A stretch of DNA of 64,000 bases from Salinimonas chungwhensis DSM 16280. GTDB lineage: Bacteria > Pseudomonadota > Gammaproteobacteria > Enterobacterales > Alteromonadaceae. The position numbers were made by a program, and so were the translations under genes. The notes beneath the pieces are model-generated. The model saw only the letters and a list, made by a program, of their open reading frames with translations, made no database searches and was not told the origin of the DNA. The stretch is taken from contig NZ_KB899376.1 of the NCBI RefSeq assembly GCF_000378185.1, positions 710,357 to 774,356 on the forward strand, read 5' to 3'. Below, piece by piece: positions 34,534-44,332 of the stretch (within the stretch, counting starts at the first letter, position 1; every line of letters starts with the position of its first letter).

Positions 34534-36120
34534 TTACGCCACTTCTGACATATCTTCCTGACTTTCATGGGTAAGGAGATATTCAAAGGCTGCAAGTGAT
34601 GCTTTTGCCCCTTCACCTAAAGAAACAACGATTTGCTTGTACGGGACAGTAGTAACGTCTCCGGCAGCAAATATGCCCGGTTCAGACGTATTACATTTCT
34701 CATCAACAATGATTTCACCATACTGTGTCAAATCTAACGTTTCCGTTAAGAATTGGCTGTTGGGTATCAAACCAATCTGTACAAATACCCCTGCCAGCTG
34801 TTGTCTGTGCACTTCTTCAGTTTCACGATCCTGATACTCAATCGCTGCAACCTTGCCGTTGTCAGCGATGATTTCTTTCGTCGCTGCATTACGGATAATT
34901 TTCACGTTGTCACGTTTTTCAGCCTGGTCCACCAGCACTTTATCGGCCTTCAATTCGGGCATAAATTCAAAGACGGTTACCGACTTTACGATACCAGCAA
35001 GATCCAGTGCCGCTTCGATACCAGAATTACCACCACCGATCACTGCCACATCCTTGCCTTTAAAGAACGGGCCGTCGCAGTGAGGGCAATAAGCCACCCC
35101 GTTGCCCACATTTTCTCTTTCACCGGGTATTCCTAACTCTTTCCAGCGAGCACCTGTGGCAACGATAATAGAACGCGTCTTAATAGTCTCACCCGATGAC
35201 AACGTAATCGTCTTAATATTACCCTTTTCAATCTTTTCGACACGTACGTGTTCTTTAAGGGAAATATCATAGTCTTTCATATGCTCAGCCAGATTACCAA
35301 CCAGCTCTGGACCAGTGGTTTTAGGCACAGAGATCAGGTTTTCTATACCCATAGTATCTTTCACTTGGCCACCGAACCGATCTGCAATCATCGCCACCTG
35401 TAAGCCTTTACGGGCACTATAGATGGCAGAACTTACTCCGGCAGGGCCACCGCCAATAACAGTTACATCCTGAACCGGCAGACTCTGACCTTTATTGGCC
35501 TCTTTCAGACCAGGGTCGCGCTCAATCAGCTTGTCGATCAAGACTGCTGCATCGACTTTGCCATTAGCAAATAACTCACCATTGAGATATACCGCCGGCA
35601 CGCCCTGAATATCACGTTCTTCGACAACATTCTGATAAAGGCCACCGTCAATCATTTCTGTTGTGATTTTAGGATTAAGCAAGGCAAACTGATTTAATGC
35701 CTGCACGACATCCGGACAGTTATGACAACTTAAGCTGATGAAGACTTCAAAGTTAAGTTCTTCATCGACACCTTTAACGATACTTTTCAAACTGTCATCT
35801 ATCTTCAGCTCTGAGCCGCCTGACGCATGAAGCATAGCTAACACTAATGAATTAAACTCGTGACCAGCTGGAATACCCGAAAAACGAATACCGGTGTCGT
35901 CACCGTCTGCTTCAATCATAAAGCTTAGCGAGCTACGCAGGACGCCATGGGTATCTCGCTCTTCAAAGTGAATGTTTTCGCTTACGCTGGCGATGTCAGA
36001 CAGAAACGTCACGAGTTCGTCACGCTTGCTGTGTTCGCCAACCTGAAGCACAAACGTTACCTCTTTTTTCATCGACTCAGCATAGCCTTTCAGCGCTTGC
36101 AATATTTCTTTAGTTAACAC
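34534..36120 (-). CDS. ahpF: Alkyl hydroperoxide reductase subunit F
   Basis: The 528-residue flavoprotein matches AhpF in full. The N-terminal double thioredoxin-like domain carries [10 protein letters not shown] (the C-x-x-C pair) near residue 130. Then come the FAD Rossmann motif [25 protein letters not shown], the redox-active [14 protein letters not shown] and [23 protein letters not shown] (active disulfide C-x-x-C plus NAD(P) Rossmann), and [14 protein letters not shown]-type FAD end (written [15 protein letters not shown]). It passes electrons from NADH to AhpC. The start is a GTG at 36120 with AGAGG 10 bases before it. It follows ahpC on the same strand, with a perfect palindrome in the 75-base gap. 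Confidence 0.96.
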   Translation of the reverse strand: MLTKEILQALKGYAESMKKEVTFVLQVGEHSKRDELVTFLSDIASVSENIHFEERDTHGVLRSSLSFMIEADGDDTGIRFSGIPAGHEFNSLVLAMLHASGGSELKIDDSLKSIVKGVDEELNFEVFISLSCHNCPDVVQALNQFALLNPKITTEMIDGGLYQNVVEERDIQGVPAVYLNGELFANGKVDAAVLIDKLIERDPGLKEANKGQSLPVQDVTVIGGGPAGVSSAIYSARKGLQVAMIADRFGGQVKDTMGIENLISVPKTTGPELVGNLAEHMKDYDISLKEHVRVEKIEKGNIKTITLSSGETIKTRSIIVATGARWKELGIPGERENVGNGVAYCPHCDGPFFKGKDVAVIGGGNSGIEAALDLAGIVKSVTVFEFMPELKADKVLVDQAEKRDNVKIIRNAATKEIIADNGKVAAIEYQDRETEEVHRQQLAGVFVQIGLIPNSQFLTETLDLTQYGEIIVDEKCNTSEPGIFAAGDVTTVPYKQIVVSLGEGAKASLAAFEYLLTHESQEDMSEVA

Positions 36121-36154
36121 GTTGAATCTGCCTCTTTTAAAATGAGTTTAAATT

Positions 36155-36176
36155 GGTGCGGGTATATACCCGCACC
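36155..36176 (-). promoter_or_regulatory. Perfect 22-bp palindrome between ahpC and ahpF
   Basis: The 22 bases are fully self-complementary, with a half-site GGTGCGGGTAT and its complement. As RNA they form a 9-pair stem with a 4-base loop. No T-run follows, so this is more likely an mRNA-stability or processing element that lets ahpC be expressed above ahpF, or a protein site. Confidence 0.8.
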
Positions 36177-36195
36177 ATGTAGAACACAATCTGAT

Positions 36196-36759
36196 TTAGA
36201 TTTTGCCTACCAGGTCTAGAGAAGGTGCTAGTGTTTCTTCACCTTCTTTCCATTTAGCCGGGCAAACTTCACCTGGGTGCTCTGCAACATACTGTGCTGC
36301 TTTTACTTTACGGACCAGGTCATCTGCATCACGGCCAATACCTTCTGATGTGATTTCCATTGCCTGAACGATTCCGTCCGGGTCAACCACGAATGTAGCG
36401 CGGTCAGCAAGACCCATGTTTTCACGCATACAATCAAAATTGCGGGTAATTTCGCCGGTAGGGTCACCAATCATTGCAAATTTGATTTTGTTGATAGTAT
36501 CTGAAGACTGATGCCATGCAGCATGTGTAAAGTGCGTATCTGTAGATACAGAGAAGACTTCAACGCCGCGTGATTGCAGTTCTTCATACTTATCGGCAAT
36601 ATCACCCAACTCTGTTGGGCATACAAATGTAAAGTCAGCTGGATAAAATACAAATACAGCCCACTTTCCCTTAATATCTTCGCTGCTTACTTCAACAAAT
36701 TCGCCATCTTTAAATGCATTTGCTTTGAAAGGTTTGATAGCAGTGTTAATCAGTGCCAT
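36196..36759 (-). CDS. ahpC: Alkyl hydroperoxide reductase subunit C (peroxiredoxin)
   Basis: The 187-residue protein starts [16 protein letters not shown] and is a typical 2-Cys peroxiredoxin. The peroxidatic cysteine is in [16 protein letters not shown], the resolving cysteine in [13 protein letters not shown], and the C-terminus ends in the usual helix. It reduces H2O2 and organic peroxides and is recycled by AhpF, whose gene follows. I chose the ATG at 36759 by homology and because GGAG lies 6-8 bases upstream. The 5' leader holds an inverted repeat TTTACCC-ga-GGGTAAA. Control by OxyR is usual for the family, but I did not find a convincing OxyR site. Confidence 0.96.
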   Translation of the reverse strand: MALINTAIKPFKANAFKDGEFVEVSSEDIKGKWAVFVFYPADFTFVCPTELGDIADKYEELQSRGVEVFSVSTDTHFTHAAWHQSSDTINKIKFAMIGDPTGEITRNFDCMRENMGLADRATFVVDPDGIVQAMEITSEGIGRDADDLVRKVKAAQYVAEHPGEVCPAKWKEGEETLAPSLDLVGKI

Positions 36760-36794
36760 TGTTAATCTCCATCTGGTTAAATTTATAGTGAACA

Positions 36795-36810
36795 TTTACC
36801 CGAGGGTAAA
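36795..36810 (-). promoter_or_regulatory. Inverted repeat in the ahpC leader
   Basis: TTTACCC and its complement GGGTAAA flank a 2-base centre (36795-36810), about 36 bases before the ahpC ATG. The tiny centre suits a protein-binding site better than an RNA hairpin. Its role is unknown. Confidence 0.5.
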
Positions 36811-37029
36811 AATCACTGTGTTTACGGAATATGTAGAGTGTCGGTTTCGTTTATATAAGCCAACGCCCCTTTAAGTTGTATCTAGAATAGCTAAACAGCT
36901 AACAAAATGATAATTGGTAAATTTGAATACCTTGATTATATTTTGCGATTAATAAATCGTTTTTTGCGCGGATTTATTGAACTACGAATAATGCCAGAAT
37001 AGATCGGCTTATGCAACGGGAGGAAAGCT

Positions 37030-38406
37030 GTGCCTACATCACCCTGTACGCTTATGAAGGAAAGTCGAAAAGACTTCATCATCCGGCATATTCGCAGGAT
37101 CGATGCTCAGGACCCTACTCCTATGCTGAGCAAACATGCCAAGATGGGCAATAATCCTTTCGCTTTCTATCGGGGCACGGCACAACTTTTCTATGCTGAC
37201 TTGCAGCGAAATAGTCTCAACCTACCATCAGCCTTGGATGCGTTACCGCTGACCTGCATCACCGGAGATTGCCATTTATCTAATTTTGGCTTTGTTACAG
37301 AAGAAGGCTCCCATGGCGACTCGGTGATATTTACCCCCAACGACTTTGATGATGCCTGTGTAGGTTTCGCCCACTGGGATATATTACGCTTTCTGATTTC
37401 ATTACCGCTGGCTGCTGAATTTTGCAATGGTATTGTAGGTGACCGCTATTCACATCCCAATAATGGCAGTGTAAAGCCCGTAATCTCTGATCAGCAGGTT
37501 GCGGAGGGAATGTCGTTGTTTTTAAAAACGTATAGCGAAACTTGTGCTTCACTGATTGATAACCCGCAATTACGTCACTCAGCTATCGATCAGATACCTG
37601 AAGATACCAAGTTGCACAAGTTATTCAGAAAAGCGAAAAGCCGTGCCGCCGGTGGGACAGATTTTGTGACAAAAAGTGCATTGGCAAAAGCGATTTACAT
37701 GGCCGAGGATGGGTTGGCGTTTATCCCTGACACCGACAAATTTTCTACGCTGGCGCCATATTATTATCGTGAAGTCGAATATGCCTTCGCCCCGTTTATG
37801 GATGATAAGATAATTGACATCGTCAGCCGTAATAATGCTGGTACTGGTTCTGTGAATATGGCGCGATTTTATTTTTTGGTAGGGCCGGCGAAACCACATA
37901 ATCAAGAAAGTTTTTCCCGCTGTCATATCGTAGAGGTCAAACAACAAAGAGCGGCTGCACCACTTTATTATTTCAATGACTTATCGCCCATCAATCGGCT
38001 TAATCCCGCTCACCTGACCGCCAGATGCCAGCGTAAAATGGAACGTCGGCCCGATTTATTGTTGGACGAAGCACTGTGGCAGTCGACTCACTATCTGGTT
38101 CGTTCTCGTCACCATGCCCGAGTGGGAGTTGCTCCTGAGGATGTAGCGATGGGAAGAAAAAATGTTAACGGCGGATTTGCAGCATTTACGCAACTGTGTG
38201 CTAAAGCACTGGCTACTGCTCATGCCAGGGGAAATCGGCGCTCAGACCGTTTTGAACAAAAAATTTGTGAAATACTTCCCGCGCATGTTGACGCGTTAAC
38301 AGACAGCGCGGTTCTTTACGCCAGGCAGGTACTGGAGGATTATCAGCTGTTTACTGAAGCGCTAAACAGTAAAGGCCTGGATGAAAGCAACGACGATGAA
38401 AAATAA
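37030..38406 (+). CDS. DUF2252 family protein
   Basis: The 458-residue protein matches DUF2252: KHAKMGNNPFAFYRGTAQLFYADL near residue 40, then ITGDCHLSNFG, FTPNDFDDACVGFAHWDILRFLISLPLA, a pattern like the catalytic loop of aminoglycoside-phosphotransferase-like kinases (GDCHLSNF with D-x-x-x-x-N; DFDD as the metal-binding equivalent). The resemblance to that kinase fold is an inference; the substrate is unknown. The start is a GTG at 37030 with a strong GGGAGGA site upstream. It is divergent from ahpC and convergent, 12 bases apart, with the TPR gene. Confidence 0.85.
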   Translation: MPTSPCTLMKESRKDFIIRHIRRIDAQDPTPMLSKHAKMGNNPFAFYRGTAQLFYADLQRNSLNLPSALDALPLTCITGDCHLSNFGFVTEEGSHGDSVIFTPNDFDDACVGFAHWDILRFLISLPLAAEFCNGIVGDRYSHPNNGSVKPVISDQQVAEGMSLFLKTYSETCASLIDNPQLRHSAIDQIPEDTKLHKLFRKAKSRAAGGTDFVTKSALAKAIYMAEDGLAFIPDTDKFSTLAPYYYREVEYAFAPFMDDKIIDIVSRNNAGTGSVNMARFYFLVGPAKPHNQESFSRCHIVEVKQQRAAAPLYYFNDLSPINRLNPAHLTARCQRKMERRPDLLLDEALWQSTHYLVRSRHHARVGVAPEDVAMGRKNVNGGFAAFTQLCAKALATAHARGNRRSDRFEQKICEILPAHVDALTDSAVLYARQVLEDYQLFTEALNSKGLDESNDDEK

Positions 38407-38417
38407 GCAGTCAGCGG

Positions 38418-40082
38418 CTACTGCGCTTCGCTGGATAGAGAAATGTTCTCAGATGCTACCTGTAAAATAGCGAAATACTCATCGCATTTTTTTTGTTGGT
38501 CTTCACTTAATGAGTGTGAGTTAAGTGTCTTCGCAGCCTGTTGAAGTACGGCAATCTGTTCTTGCGAAAGTACATCTTTTTTTATGAGCTGGGTGAGCAC
38601 TTTAAGCAAACTAAGTGCGATTTGCCGATTATCCGGTGATAACTGCAAAGCTTGACGCAAGTTGTTATACGCAGGCTGCATTCGATTTTCCTTGTAATTT
38701 ACCGCAGCCATTTCCTTTAACTCTTTAGTCGTAAAATTGATTTCACGACGTTCAATCTCTTCCTGCTTGAGATATTCATCCACCACATATGAAGAGAATG
38801 TATCGCCTTCAATTTGCTGACGAAGCTTATCTAAAATAGCTAGGCAATGTTCTTTCATACCCAGCTCATGAAATGCTTTCATCTTATCAAGGTTATCTTC
38901 CATGGAGGTGCCAGTCAATTCAGGCTTTTTATCCTTCATTATCGCTTCGGCTTGCTGCTTATTATCGCTTAGGCAAAGCATCCGCGCCTTGATGATATCC
39001 AACTGCTCCCGCAGCTCAATCCCTGCCCCTTTGCGGCGCTCAAGCTGTTGCAAATCGTGCGAGGCGCGTTTGAGCAGCTGATCGACGTCATGTTGTGTCA
39101 TCGACGTGGCTAAATCCAGGGTCGCCCGAACCACATTTAAGGACAATTCAGGCGAATCATGGATCGAGTTTTTAGCAAAGCGGGCCATGTTCTGCACAGC
39201 CTTGAGTTGTCCATGACGGTCTCGGGTTAGCCGCGCCAAGTCCCACAGCTTTTTATTGCGTTCTATGTTTCGCGGGGCGAGCTGACTGGCTAGTTTAATT
39301 TTTTCATAGGCCTGCGTATAGTCTTCCTTTTCCAGGTAGTACTGGGCAAGCAAATCCAATGTCTGAAAGCGCGTATCATCCCGCTCAAGTAAGTCTTCGA
39401 CGATTCCTTCAGCTTTCTCCAAATTGTTTTGGCGCAATACGCTTCTGGCCAGACCAACATGAATCCAGGCGTGATCCGAATTGTCTAATAGCTTGCGATA
39501 GTAATCTTCTGCCTGCGAGAACTCGCGCAGAGCAATAAGACACTCTCCCACCGCGCGACGAAGTCTTGGATGAAACTCCGCCATACCGGGATCAGTAAGA
39601 TGCCTTTGGGCATAGTAAATTGCAGCAGAATAATCCTGCTGATAAAGACAATGTAGTAACTTATGCAATTTATTGCGAACAGTGATGAGATAGCGCAGAC
39701 GGGTTTCTATCCGCTTGCGGTCTAAGGGTTTGACCCAAAAATCATCTGGCTGAAGCTCGACAATACAGTTTACCAACTCAGCACTGGTTTCCGCGCTTAA
39801 AAAGATAACTGTGGTTTTCTGCGTCACATGGTGGTGATGTTTCAGCTCTTCGAGCAGATGGAAGCCATCTTTATCGTGACTGATGTTAAATGCAATAAGG
39901 ATAAAATCAAAATGCTGCCTTTCGCATTCTCTAAGCGCATGATAAGCATTTACCGCACAGCTCACCCGCTTGATACCTATCTCGCGAAGGGCCTGAGTGA
40001 TCTGGTCGTGAACAAGATTTTGATTATCTATAATCAAAAACCGTAAGTCAGCCATCGGGGTGATTGGAGGAAATTTGTCCAT
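38418..40082 (-). CDS. TPR protein with a pseudo-receiver domain
   Basis: The protein (about 554 residues) begins with a response-regulator receiver fold (residues about 13-135): ADLRFLIIDNQNLVHDQITQAL, FDFILIAFNIS, VIFLSAET, DDFWVKPLD. The phospho-acceptor Asp of the DFILI-D position is Ala (codon GCA, confirmed), while the switch Thr/Ser and the Lys of VKP remain. Residues about 140-530 are tetratricopeptide-type helical pairs (e.g. DYYRKLLDNSDHAWIHVGLARSVLRQNNLEKA). So it cannot be phosphorylated in the normal way and probably acts as a scaffold. The start is uncertain: GTG 40088, ATG 40082 or ATG 40055 are possible. A diguanylate cyclase lies upstream on the same strand. Confidence 0.8.
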   Translation of the reverse strand: MDKFPPITPMADLRFLIIDNQNLVHDQITQALREIGIKRVSCAVNAYHALRECERQHFDFILIAFNISHDKDGFHLLEELKHHHHVTQKTTVIFLSAETSAELVNCIVELQPDDFWVKPLDRKRIETRLRYLITVRNKLHKLLHCLYQQDYSAAIYYAQRHLTDPGMAEFHPRLRRAVGECLIALREFSQAEDYYRKLLDNSDHAWIHVGLARSVLRQNNLEKAEGIVEDLLERDDTRFQTLDLLAQYYLEKEDYTQAYEKIKLASQLAPRNIERNKKLWDLARLTRDRHGQLKAVQNMARFAKNSIHDSPELSLNVVRATLDLATSMTQHDVDQLLKRASHDLQQLERRKGAGIELREQLDIIKARMLCLSDNKQQAEAIMKDKKPELTGTSMEDNLDKMKAFHELGMKEHCLAILDKLRQQIEGDTFSSYVVDEYLKQEEIERREINFTTKELKEMAAVNYKENRMQPAYNNLRQALQLSPDNRQIALSLLKVLTQLIKKDVLSQEQIAVLQQAAKTLNSHSLSEDQQKKCDEYFAILQVASENISLSSEAQ

Positions 40083-40249
40083 AAGCACAATTCACTTCAC
40101 TGTGTAACTGATAATTATCCGCCGTACTGTTGAATCAGATAAAATTAAGGCACGGATGACGATTGACATTTGCCAGGGCGTATTATTCTATATGCTGCGC
40201 CTAGCTGTAAAACATAACATTCTAAACAGTTAAATAAAATTATCCAGAT

Positions 40250-41176
40250 TTACGGCCAGTGATTTAACGTGACACCGTTTCTACCTTCATTTTTGGCCGT
40301 ATACAAGGCATTATCGGCACAGTCTACTAACATTCGGCTATCAGGTCTGCCTCCGGCCAGTGCCGCAAAATCTACCGTTGCTATTCCGATGCTCAAAGTC
40401 AGATAGCCATGCTCACTGTCTGCATGGCGAATATTGGCTGCCGCCAGACGCGCGCGAATTGCCTGGGCTATTGACTGAGCGCCATCAGCGTCTGTATCAC
40501 TGAGAATAATGCCAAACTCTTCCCCTCCGACACGGCTGACCAGGTCAGTGCCCCGCCTTGCGCATGCCGATAGTATGCGGGCCACGGCAACCAGGCAATC
40601 GTCGCCCCGACCGTGCCCGTAGCGATCGTTGTAATCCTTAAATTTGTCGATATCAATAATTAGTAACGATAACGCATGATTTTCACGCTGATTGCGCTCG
40701 ATTTCCTGGCTCATCGCTTCTTCAAACTTACGTCTGTTGGCAAGGTTGGTCAGAGGATCAGTCGCCGCCAGCGCCTCGAGCTGGACAGTCTGCCGGTATA
40801 AGCGGGTATGGGTTTGCACCCGTGCGCGCAAAATGGGAATTTGGACAGGCTTGGTGATATAATCAACTGCCCCCAGTTCAAACCCCTTCGCCTGCTGTTT
40901 TACCGTATCCAGCGCGCTGACAAAGATAACGGGTATTTTGTGGGTTTGCTCACAGGATTTGAGCTGTCGACAAAGGGCAAAACCATCAGTGACTGGCATC
41001 ACTACATCCAGCAAAATCAGATCGGGCTGGGCGTGCAATGCCTGGGTCAGTCCTTCCTGCGCACTTTTAGCCACCAGAATATCGTATTCAGCGCTCAGTG
41101 CATCGGCCATCATCCCTATGTTAGCAACATTGTCGTCCACAATCAGGACCTTGCTCGGTGGATATGCGCTTGTCAT
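40250..41176 (-). CDS. PleD-like response regulator with GGDEF domain
   Basis: The 308-residue protein has an N-terminal receiver domain (KVLIVDDNVANIGMMADAL; acceptor Asp in PDLILLDVVMP; FVSA; Lys in YITKPVQ) and a C-terminal GGDEF domain (ATDPLTNLANRRKFEEAM, DIDKFKDYNDRYGHGRGDD, VSRVGGEEFGIIL). The GGEEF loop is intact, and the inhibitory R-x-x-D site (RGTD) lies five residues before it. It is thus a probable c-di-GMP synthase controlled by phosphorylation and product inhibition. I chose the ATG at 41176, with GGGAA upstream. The partner kinase is not next to it; the TPR pseudo-receiver gene lies downstream. Confidence 0.92.
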   Translation of the reverse strand: MTSAYPPSKVLIVDDNVANIGMMADALSAEYDILVAKSAQEGLTQALHAQPDLILLDVVMPVTDGFALCRQLKSCEQTHKIPVIFVSALDTVKQQAKGFELGAVDYITKPVQIPILRARVQTHTRLYRQTVQLEALAATDPLTNLANRRKFEEAMSQEIERNQRENHALSLLIIDIDKFKDYNDRYGHGRGDDCLVAVARILSACARRGTDLVSRVGGEEFGIILSDTDADGAQSIAQAIRARLAAANIRHADSEHGYLTLSIGIATVDFAALAGGRPDSRMLVDCADNALYTAKNEGRNGVTLNHWP

Positions 41177-41641
41177 AACATTCCCTATTTCAGTACCCCG
41201 GATCAGGCAACCATATATGACATAACACTGGCCTGCTCGGGAGCCGGTGCACAAAATTGTTGTCAGTAAATGATTATTATCTGTTTCATTTATTTTTTAG
41301 GGGGCTTAACGTATATCGTACATAACGGGACCGCTGCCGCCTCAACGTTCAACAGAATTGAAGTTCGGTTGATTTGTATAAACATTACGCTAGTTATGGA
41401 TACAAAGCAGTATTGGTTCAAAGTAACTGTCAACAGTATCTTCGATACGATAGATTCCGTAACAAATTTGCTACTGCATCTGTCCGGGCTACCCTGGCAA
41501 TTATGCCAGACTCAAGCGGAACGTTTTGGCCAGCCATAACAGCCCATACCATCGTTACTATCCGATAAGCATCAACAACGTGTGTTACCAGCCACTAGGC
41601 ATTGCTTCTTAGTCCTACCGGTCCGGTGAACTTTTTTTGTA
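41177..41641. other. Intergenic region, no gene seen
   Basis: This 465-base stretch lies between two minus-strand genes. Short frames on the plus strand have no ribosome site and no recognisable domain. A small palindrome ACCGG-t-CCGGT near 41619-41629 lies just after the oxygenase stop, but it lacks a loop and a T-run on the minus strand. Confidence 0.4.
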
Positions 41642-42316
41642 TCAGCGAGGCGGGTCGATTTTATCAGCGGTGGATGTATTTATTCTGAACCAGGATGCAA
41701 CAGAGAATCTGTCTTTGCTGGCCGGTCTGACCTCGTGAGGAAATTCCTCGCTGAGAAAAATAACCAGGGTACCAAGCCTGGGTAGCACTTTTATTCCCGA
41801 TTTATCGTTGTCATCGCGGTACAGAATTAGTTCTCCGCCATCGCTGTCAGCCCAGTCAGGATTTAAATACGTGACCAACGAAACCACCCGATTCGACTCG
41901 CCGCGAAATGCGTCTAAATGGCGCTTGTAAAAGTCGCCTTTCTGATAATATGCAAAGTGACTTTCTATTGAAAACAACCCCAAAAATAGCCGCCTGTTCA
42001 GATGTACCTTCAACATTTCCAACCAGTCGAGCCATAATCGGCCAGTCTCAGAAGTGCCATCTATCCAGCAGACCTTGTCGGTTCTTATTCGGCCATTTTG
42101 ATGATAATGCTGCTTTCGTCCGATGCCGGCCTCCTCAAAAATGGTCGCGTTAAGCTGACGATAATACCGATAAAGCTCACTGGTCATTTGCGTCGGTAAT
42201 GCATCAGGGATAACTGCAAAGCCCTGAGTAAGTAAAGCATCACTAATCTGATCAAAAAGGTGAAGGCTGGTTATCTCTGGCTCTGCGCCGGGCGCTACAA
42301 TTTGTTGAGATTGCAT
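41642..42316 (-). CDS. 2-oxoglutarate/Fe(II)-dependent oxygenase
   Basis: The 224-residue protein has the double-stranded beta-helix of prolyl-4-hydroxylase-type oxygenases. The iron triad is visible as H and D in YKRHLDAF near residue 133 and the distal H in EEFPHEVRPAS near residue 193, followed by the 2-oxoglutarate-binding Arg in KDRFSVASWFR. SLVTYLNPDWADSDGGELILY is the typical strand pair between them. Homologues include PKHD-type hydroxylases; the substrate, protein or small molecule, is unknown. It is a single gene divergent from the GNAT-nitrilase fusion. Confidence 0.85.
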   Translation of the reverse strand: MQSQQIVAPGAEPEITSLHLFDQISDALLTQGFAVIPDALPTQMTSELYRYYRQLNATIFEEAGIGRKQHYHQNGRIRTDKVCWIDGTSETGRLWLDWLEMLKVHLNRRLFLGLFSIESHFAYYQKGDFYKRHLDAFRGESNRVVSLVTYLNPDWADSDGGELILYRDDNDKSGIKVLPRLGTLVIFLSEEFPHEVRPASKDRFSVASWFRINTSTADKIDPPR

Positions 42317-42526
42317 GACTGAGAATGTCTGTAAATATCAAGTGGCGCTTTATAATACAGTTTCGTATTGTCGGCAAGCAGATTCCCCACTTTCCCGATT
42401 ATCTTTATCATCAGATAATCCAAACCTATTATTTGACTGTAACAATATTTCTGTAGCAATCCCCCGTGATTCAGCACAAAATGCTATTCTCCTACCCATA
42501 AATTTGTATATGTAAGGCGGTAATGT

Positions 42527-44080
42527 ATGAGTCAGGACCAGACGAGCGTAGAAGATACAGAACATCATCTGGAATTGAGAAACCTTCGGCTTGACGATTA
42601 TAACGATGTAAAAACACTGATGGATAAGGTGTACGCCAATGTTGGTGGCGCATGGCCATACCAAAATTTCAAAGCACAGGTAACCACCTTTCCTGATGGT
42701 CAGATTTGTATTGAAGATAAAGGTAAAGTCGTAGCTTTCGCCATCACGGTAATCGTTGATTATGATCAGTTTGGCGATAAACATAGCTATGATGAGATAA
42801 CCGGTGATGCCTATCTTTCTACCCATGATCCAAATGGCGATGTGCTTTATGGCGTAGAAGTTATTGTCTGTCCGGATTACAGAGGACTTCGCTTGGGCCG
42901 TCGTCTTTATGAGGCACGTAAGGAACTCTGTCGTAACCTTAATCTAAAATCGATTATGGCTGGCGGAAGAATTCCTAACTATGCCAATTATTCGAACGAT
43001 ATGAGTCCGTACGAATACATAGAACAGGTTAAGTCAAAAGACATCTATGACCCGATTCTTACTTTTCAGCTGTCAAACGGCTTTGAAGTAAAGCAGGTTC
43101 TGACCGCGTATTTACCCGAAGACGAAGCATCAAAGGGCTATGCGACCTTATTGCAGTGGCACAATATTTATTTTGAGCCTAATACCCTTAGTCTTATCGA
43201 AGGGAAAAAGTCCAGTGCCCGTATTGGTTGTATTCAATGGCAAATGCGCTATTTCAATAATGTTGAAGAGTTTTTACAACAAGCCGAATACTTCGTAGAC
43301 GCGCTTTCGGATTACGGCTGTGATGTGGCGTTATTTCCTGAGTTTTTCAATGCGCCATTGATGGGCCTGAGTCCGGGGGAATCATCTATTGATGCCATCT
43401 GGCACCTCGCCACGTACACTGATGAAATTCTCACTGCGATGTCACACCTGGCAGTATCGTACAACATCAATGTCATTGCCGGTTCAATGCCGGTAGTAGA
43501 TGATGATGAATTGTATAATGTGGCCTATATCTGCAAACGTGATGGCACTATAGAAAGCCAGTACAAATTGCACCCTACGCCCCATGAGAAAGAAGACTGG
43601 ATCATGAAAGGGGGCGATAGCCTTAAAGTGTTTGATACTGATTTTGGCAAAATTGGTGTGTTAATTTGTTACGATGTGGAATTTCCTGAGTTGGGCCGTG
43701 TGCTGGCCGAACAGGAGATGCAAATCCTGTTCGTACCTTTTTGGACAGACACAAAAAATGGTTATCTTCGGGTACGGCGTTGCTCTCAGGCCCGGGCTAT
43801 CGAGAATGAGTGTTACGTCGCCATTGCCGGAAGTGTAGGTAATTTGCCTAAAGTCGATAACGTCGACATTCAATATGGGCAAACTGCGGTTTTCTCCCCG
43901 TCTGATTTTGCATTTCCCCATGATGCAATTGTTTCGGAGACCACCCCTAACACAGAAATGACCTTAATTGTGGACCTTGATCTGGATAAGCTTAATCGTC
44001 TGCAAAATGAAGGTTCTGTGCGCAACTACCTGGACCGCCGGCGGGACCTCTACCGTGTGGATTGGATTGGCAACCGCTAA
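42527..44080 (+). CDS. GNAT acetyltransferase-nitrilase fusion protein
   Basis: The 517-residue protein joins two enzymes. Residues about 14-215 are a GNAT N-acetyltransferase with the acetyl-CoA loop VEVIVCPDYRGLRLGRRLYEARKEL. Residues about 228-515 are a carbon-nitrogen hydrolase with the full Glu-Lys-Cys triad: Glu in LFPEFFNAP, Lys in QYKLHPTPHE and Cys in GVLICYDVEFPE. Such fusions are widespread and conserved, but the joint substrate is not known; transfer of an acyl group linked to amide hydrolysis is plausible. The gene stands alone with GGCGGT-type weak ribosome site before ATG 42527. Confidence 0.9.
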   Translation: MSQDQTSVEDTEHHLELRNLRLDDYNDVKTLMDKVYANVGGAWPYQNFKAQVTTFPDGQICIEDKGKVVAFAITVIVDYDQFGDKHSYDEITGDAYLSTHDPNGDVLYGVEVIVCPDYRGLRLGRRLYEARKELCRNLNLKSIMAGGRIPNYANYSNDMSPYEYIEQVKSKDIYDPILTFQLSNGFEVKQVLTAYLPEDEASKGYATLLQWHNIYFEPNTLSLIEGKKSSARIGCIQWQMRYFNNVEEFLQQAEYFVDALSDYGCDVALFPEFFNAPLMGLSPGESSIDAIWHLATYTDEILTAMSHLAVSYNINVIAGSMPVVDDDELYNVAYICKRDGTIESQYKLHPTPHEKEDWIMKGGDSLKVFDTDFGKIGVLICYDVEFPELGRVLAEQEMQILFVPFWTDTKNGYLRVRRCSQARAIENECYVAIAGSVGNLPKVDNVDIQYGQTAVFSPSDFAFPHDAIVSETTPNTEMTLIVDLDLDKLNRLQNEGSVRNYLDRRRDLYRVDWIGNR

Positions 44081-44332
44081 TCAACTGAAACGCCAGGGAC
44101 GGCGTTTGATCTGTTATCGGTGTACTCATTGCTTCGTCAGTTTGAATCTGAGGGTTAATTTCCGGATAATGCGACTTATTTTCCGTTTCATAATCGGCTT
44201 AACGAAGGTGAATTTGCGTCGAGACATGGTCGCAATAGCGAGATAAAAACGCTGACAATGGCAATTGGCGCGAAATAGCGCTACTATATTGCGTTGCAAA
44301 TTTCGCCAGTAATTGTGGATACAAGAGTTAAT

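Noticed and set aside
36811-37029. OxyR site upstream of ahpC
   Set aside because: Only a weak ATAG-like match was found near 36887; it does not fit the four-part OxyR pattern well enough to report.
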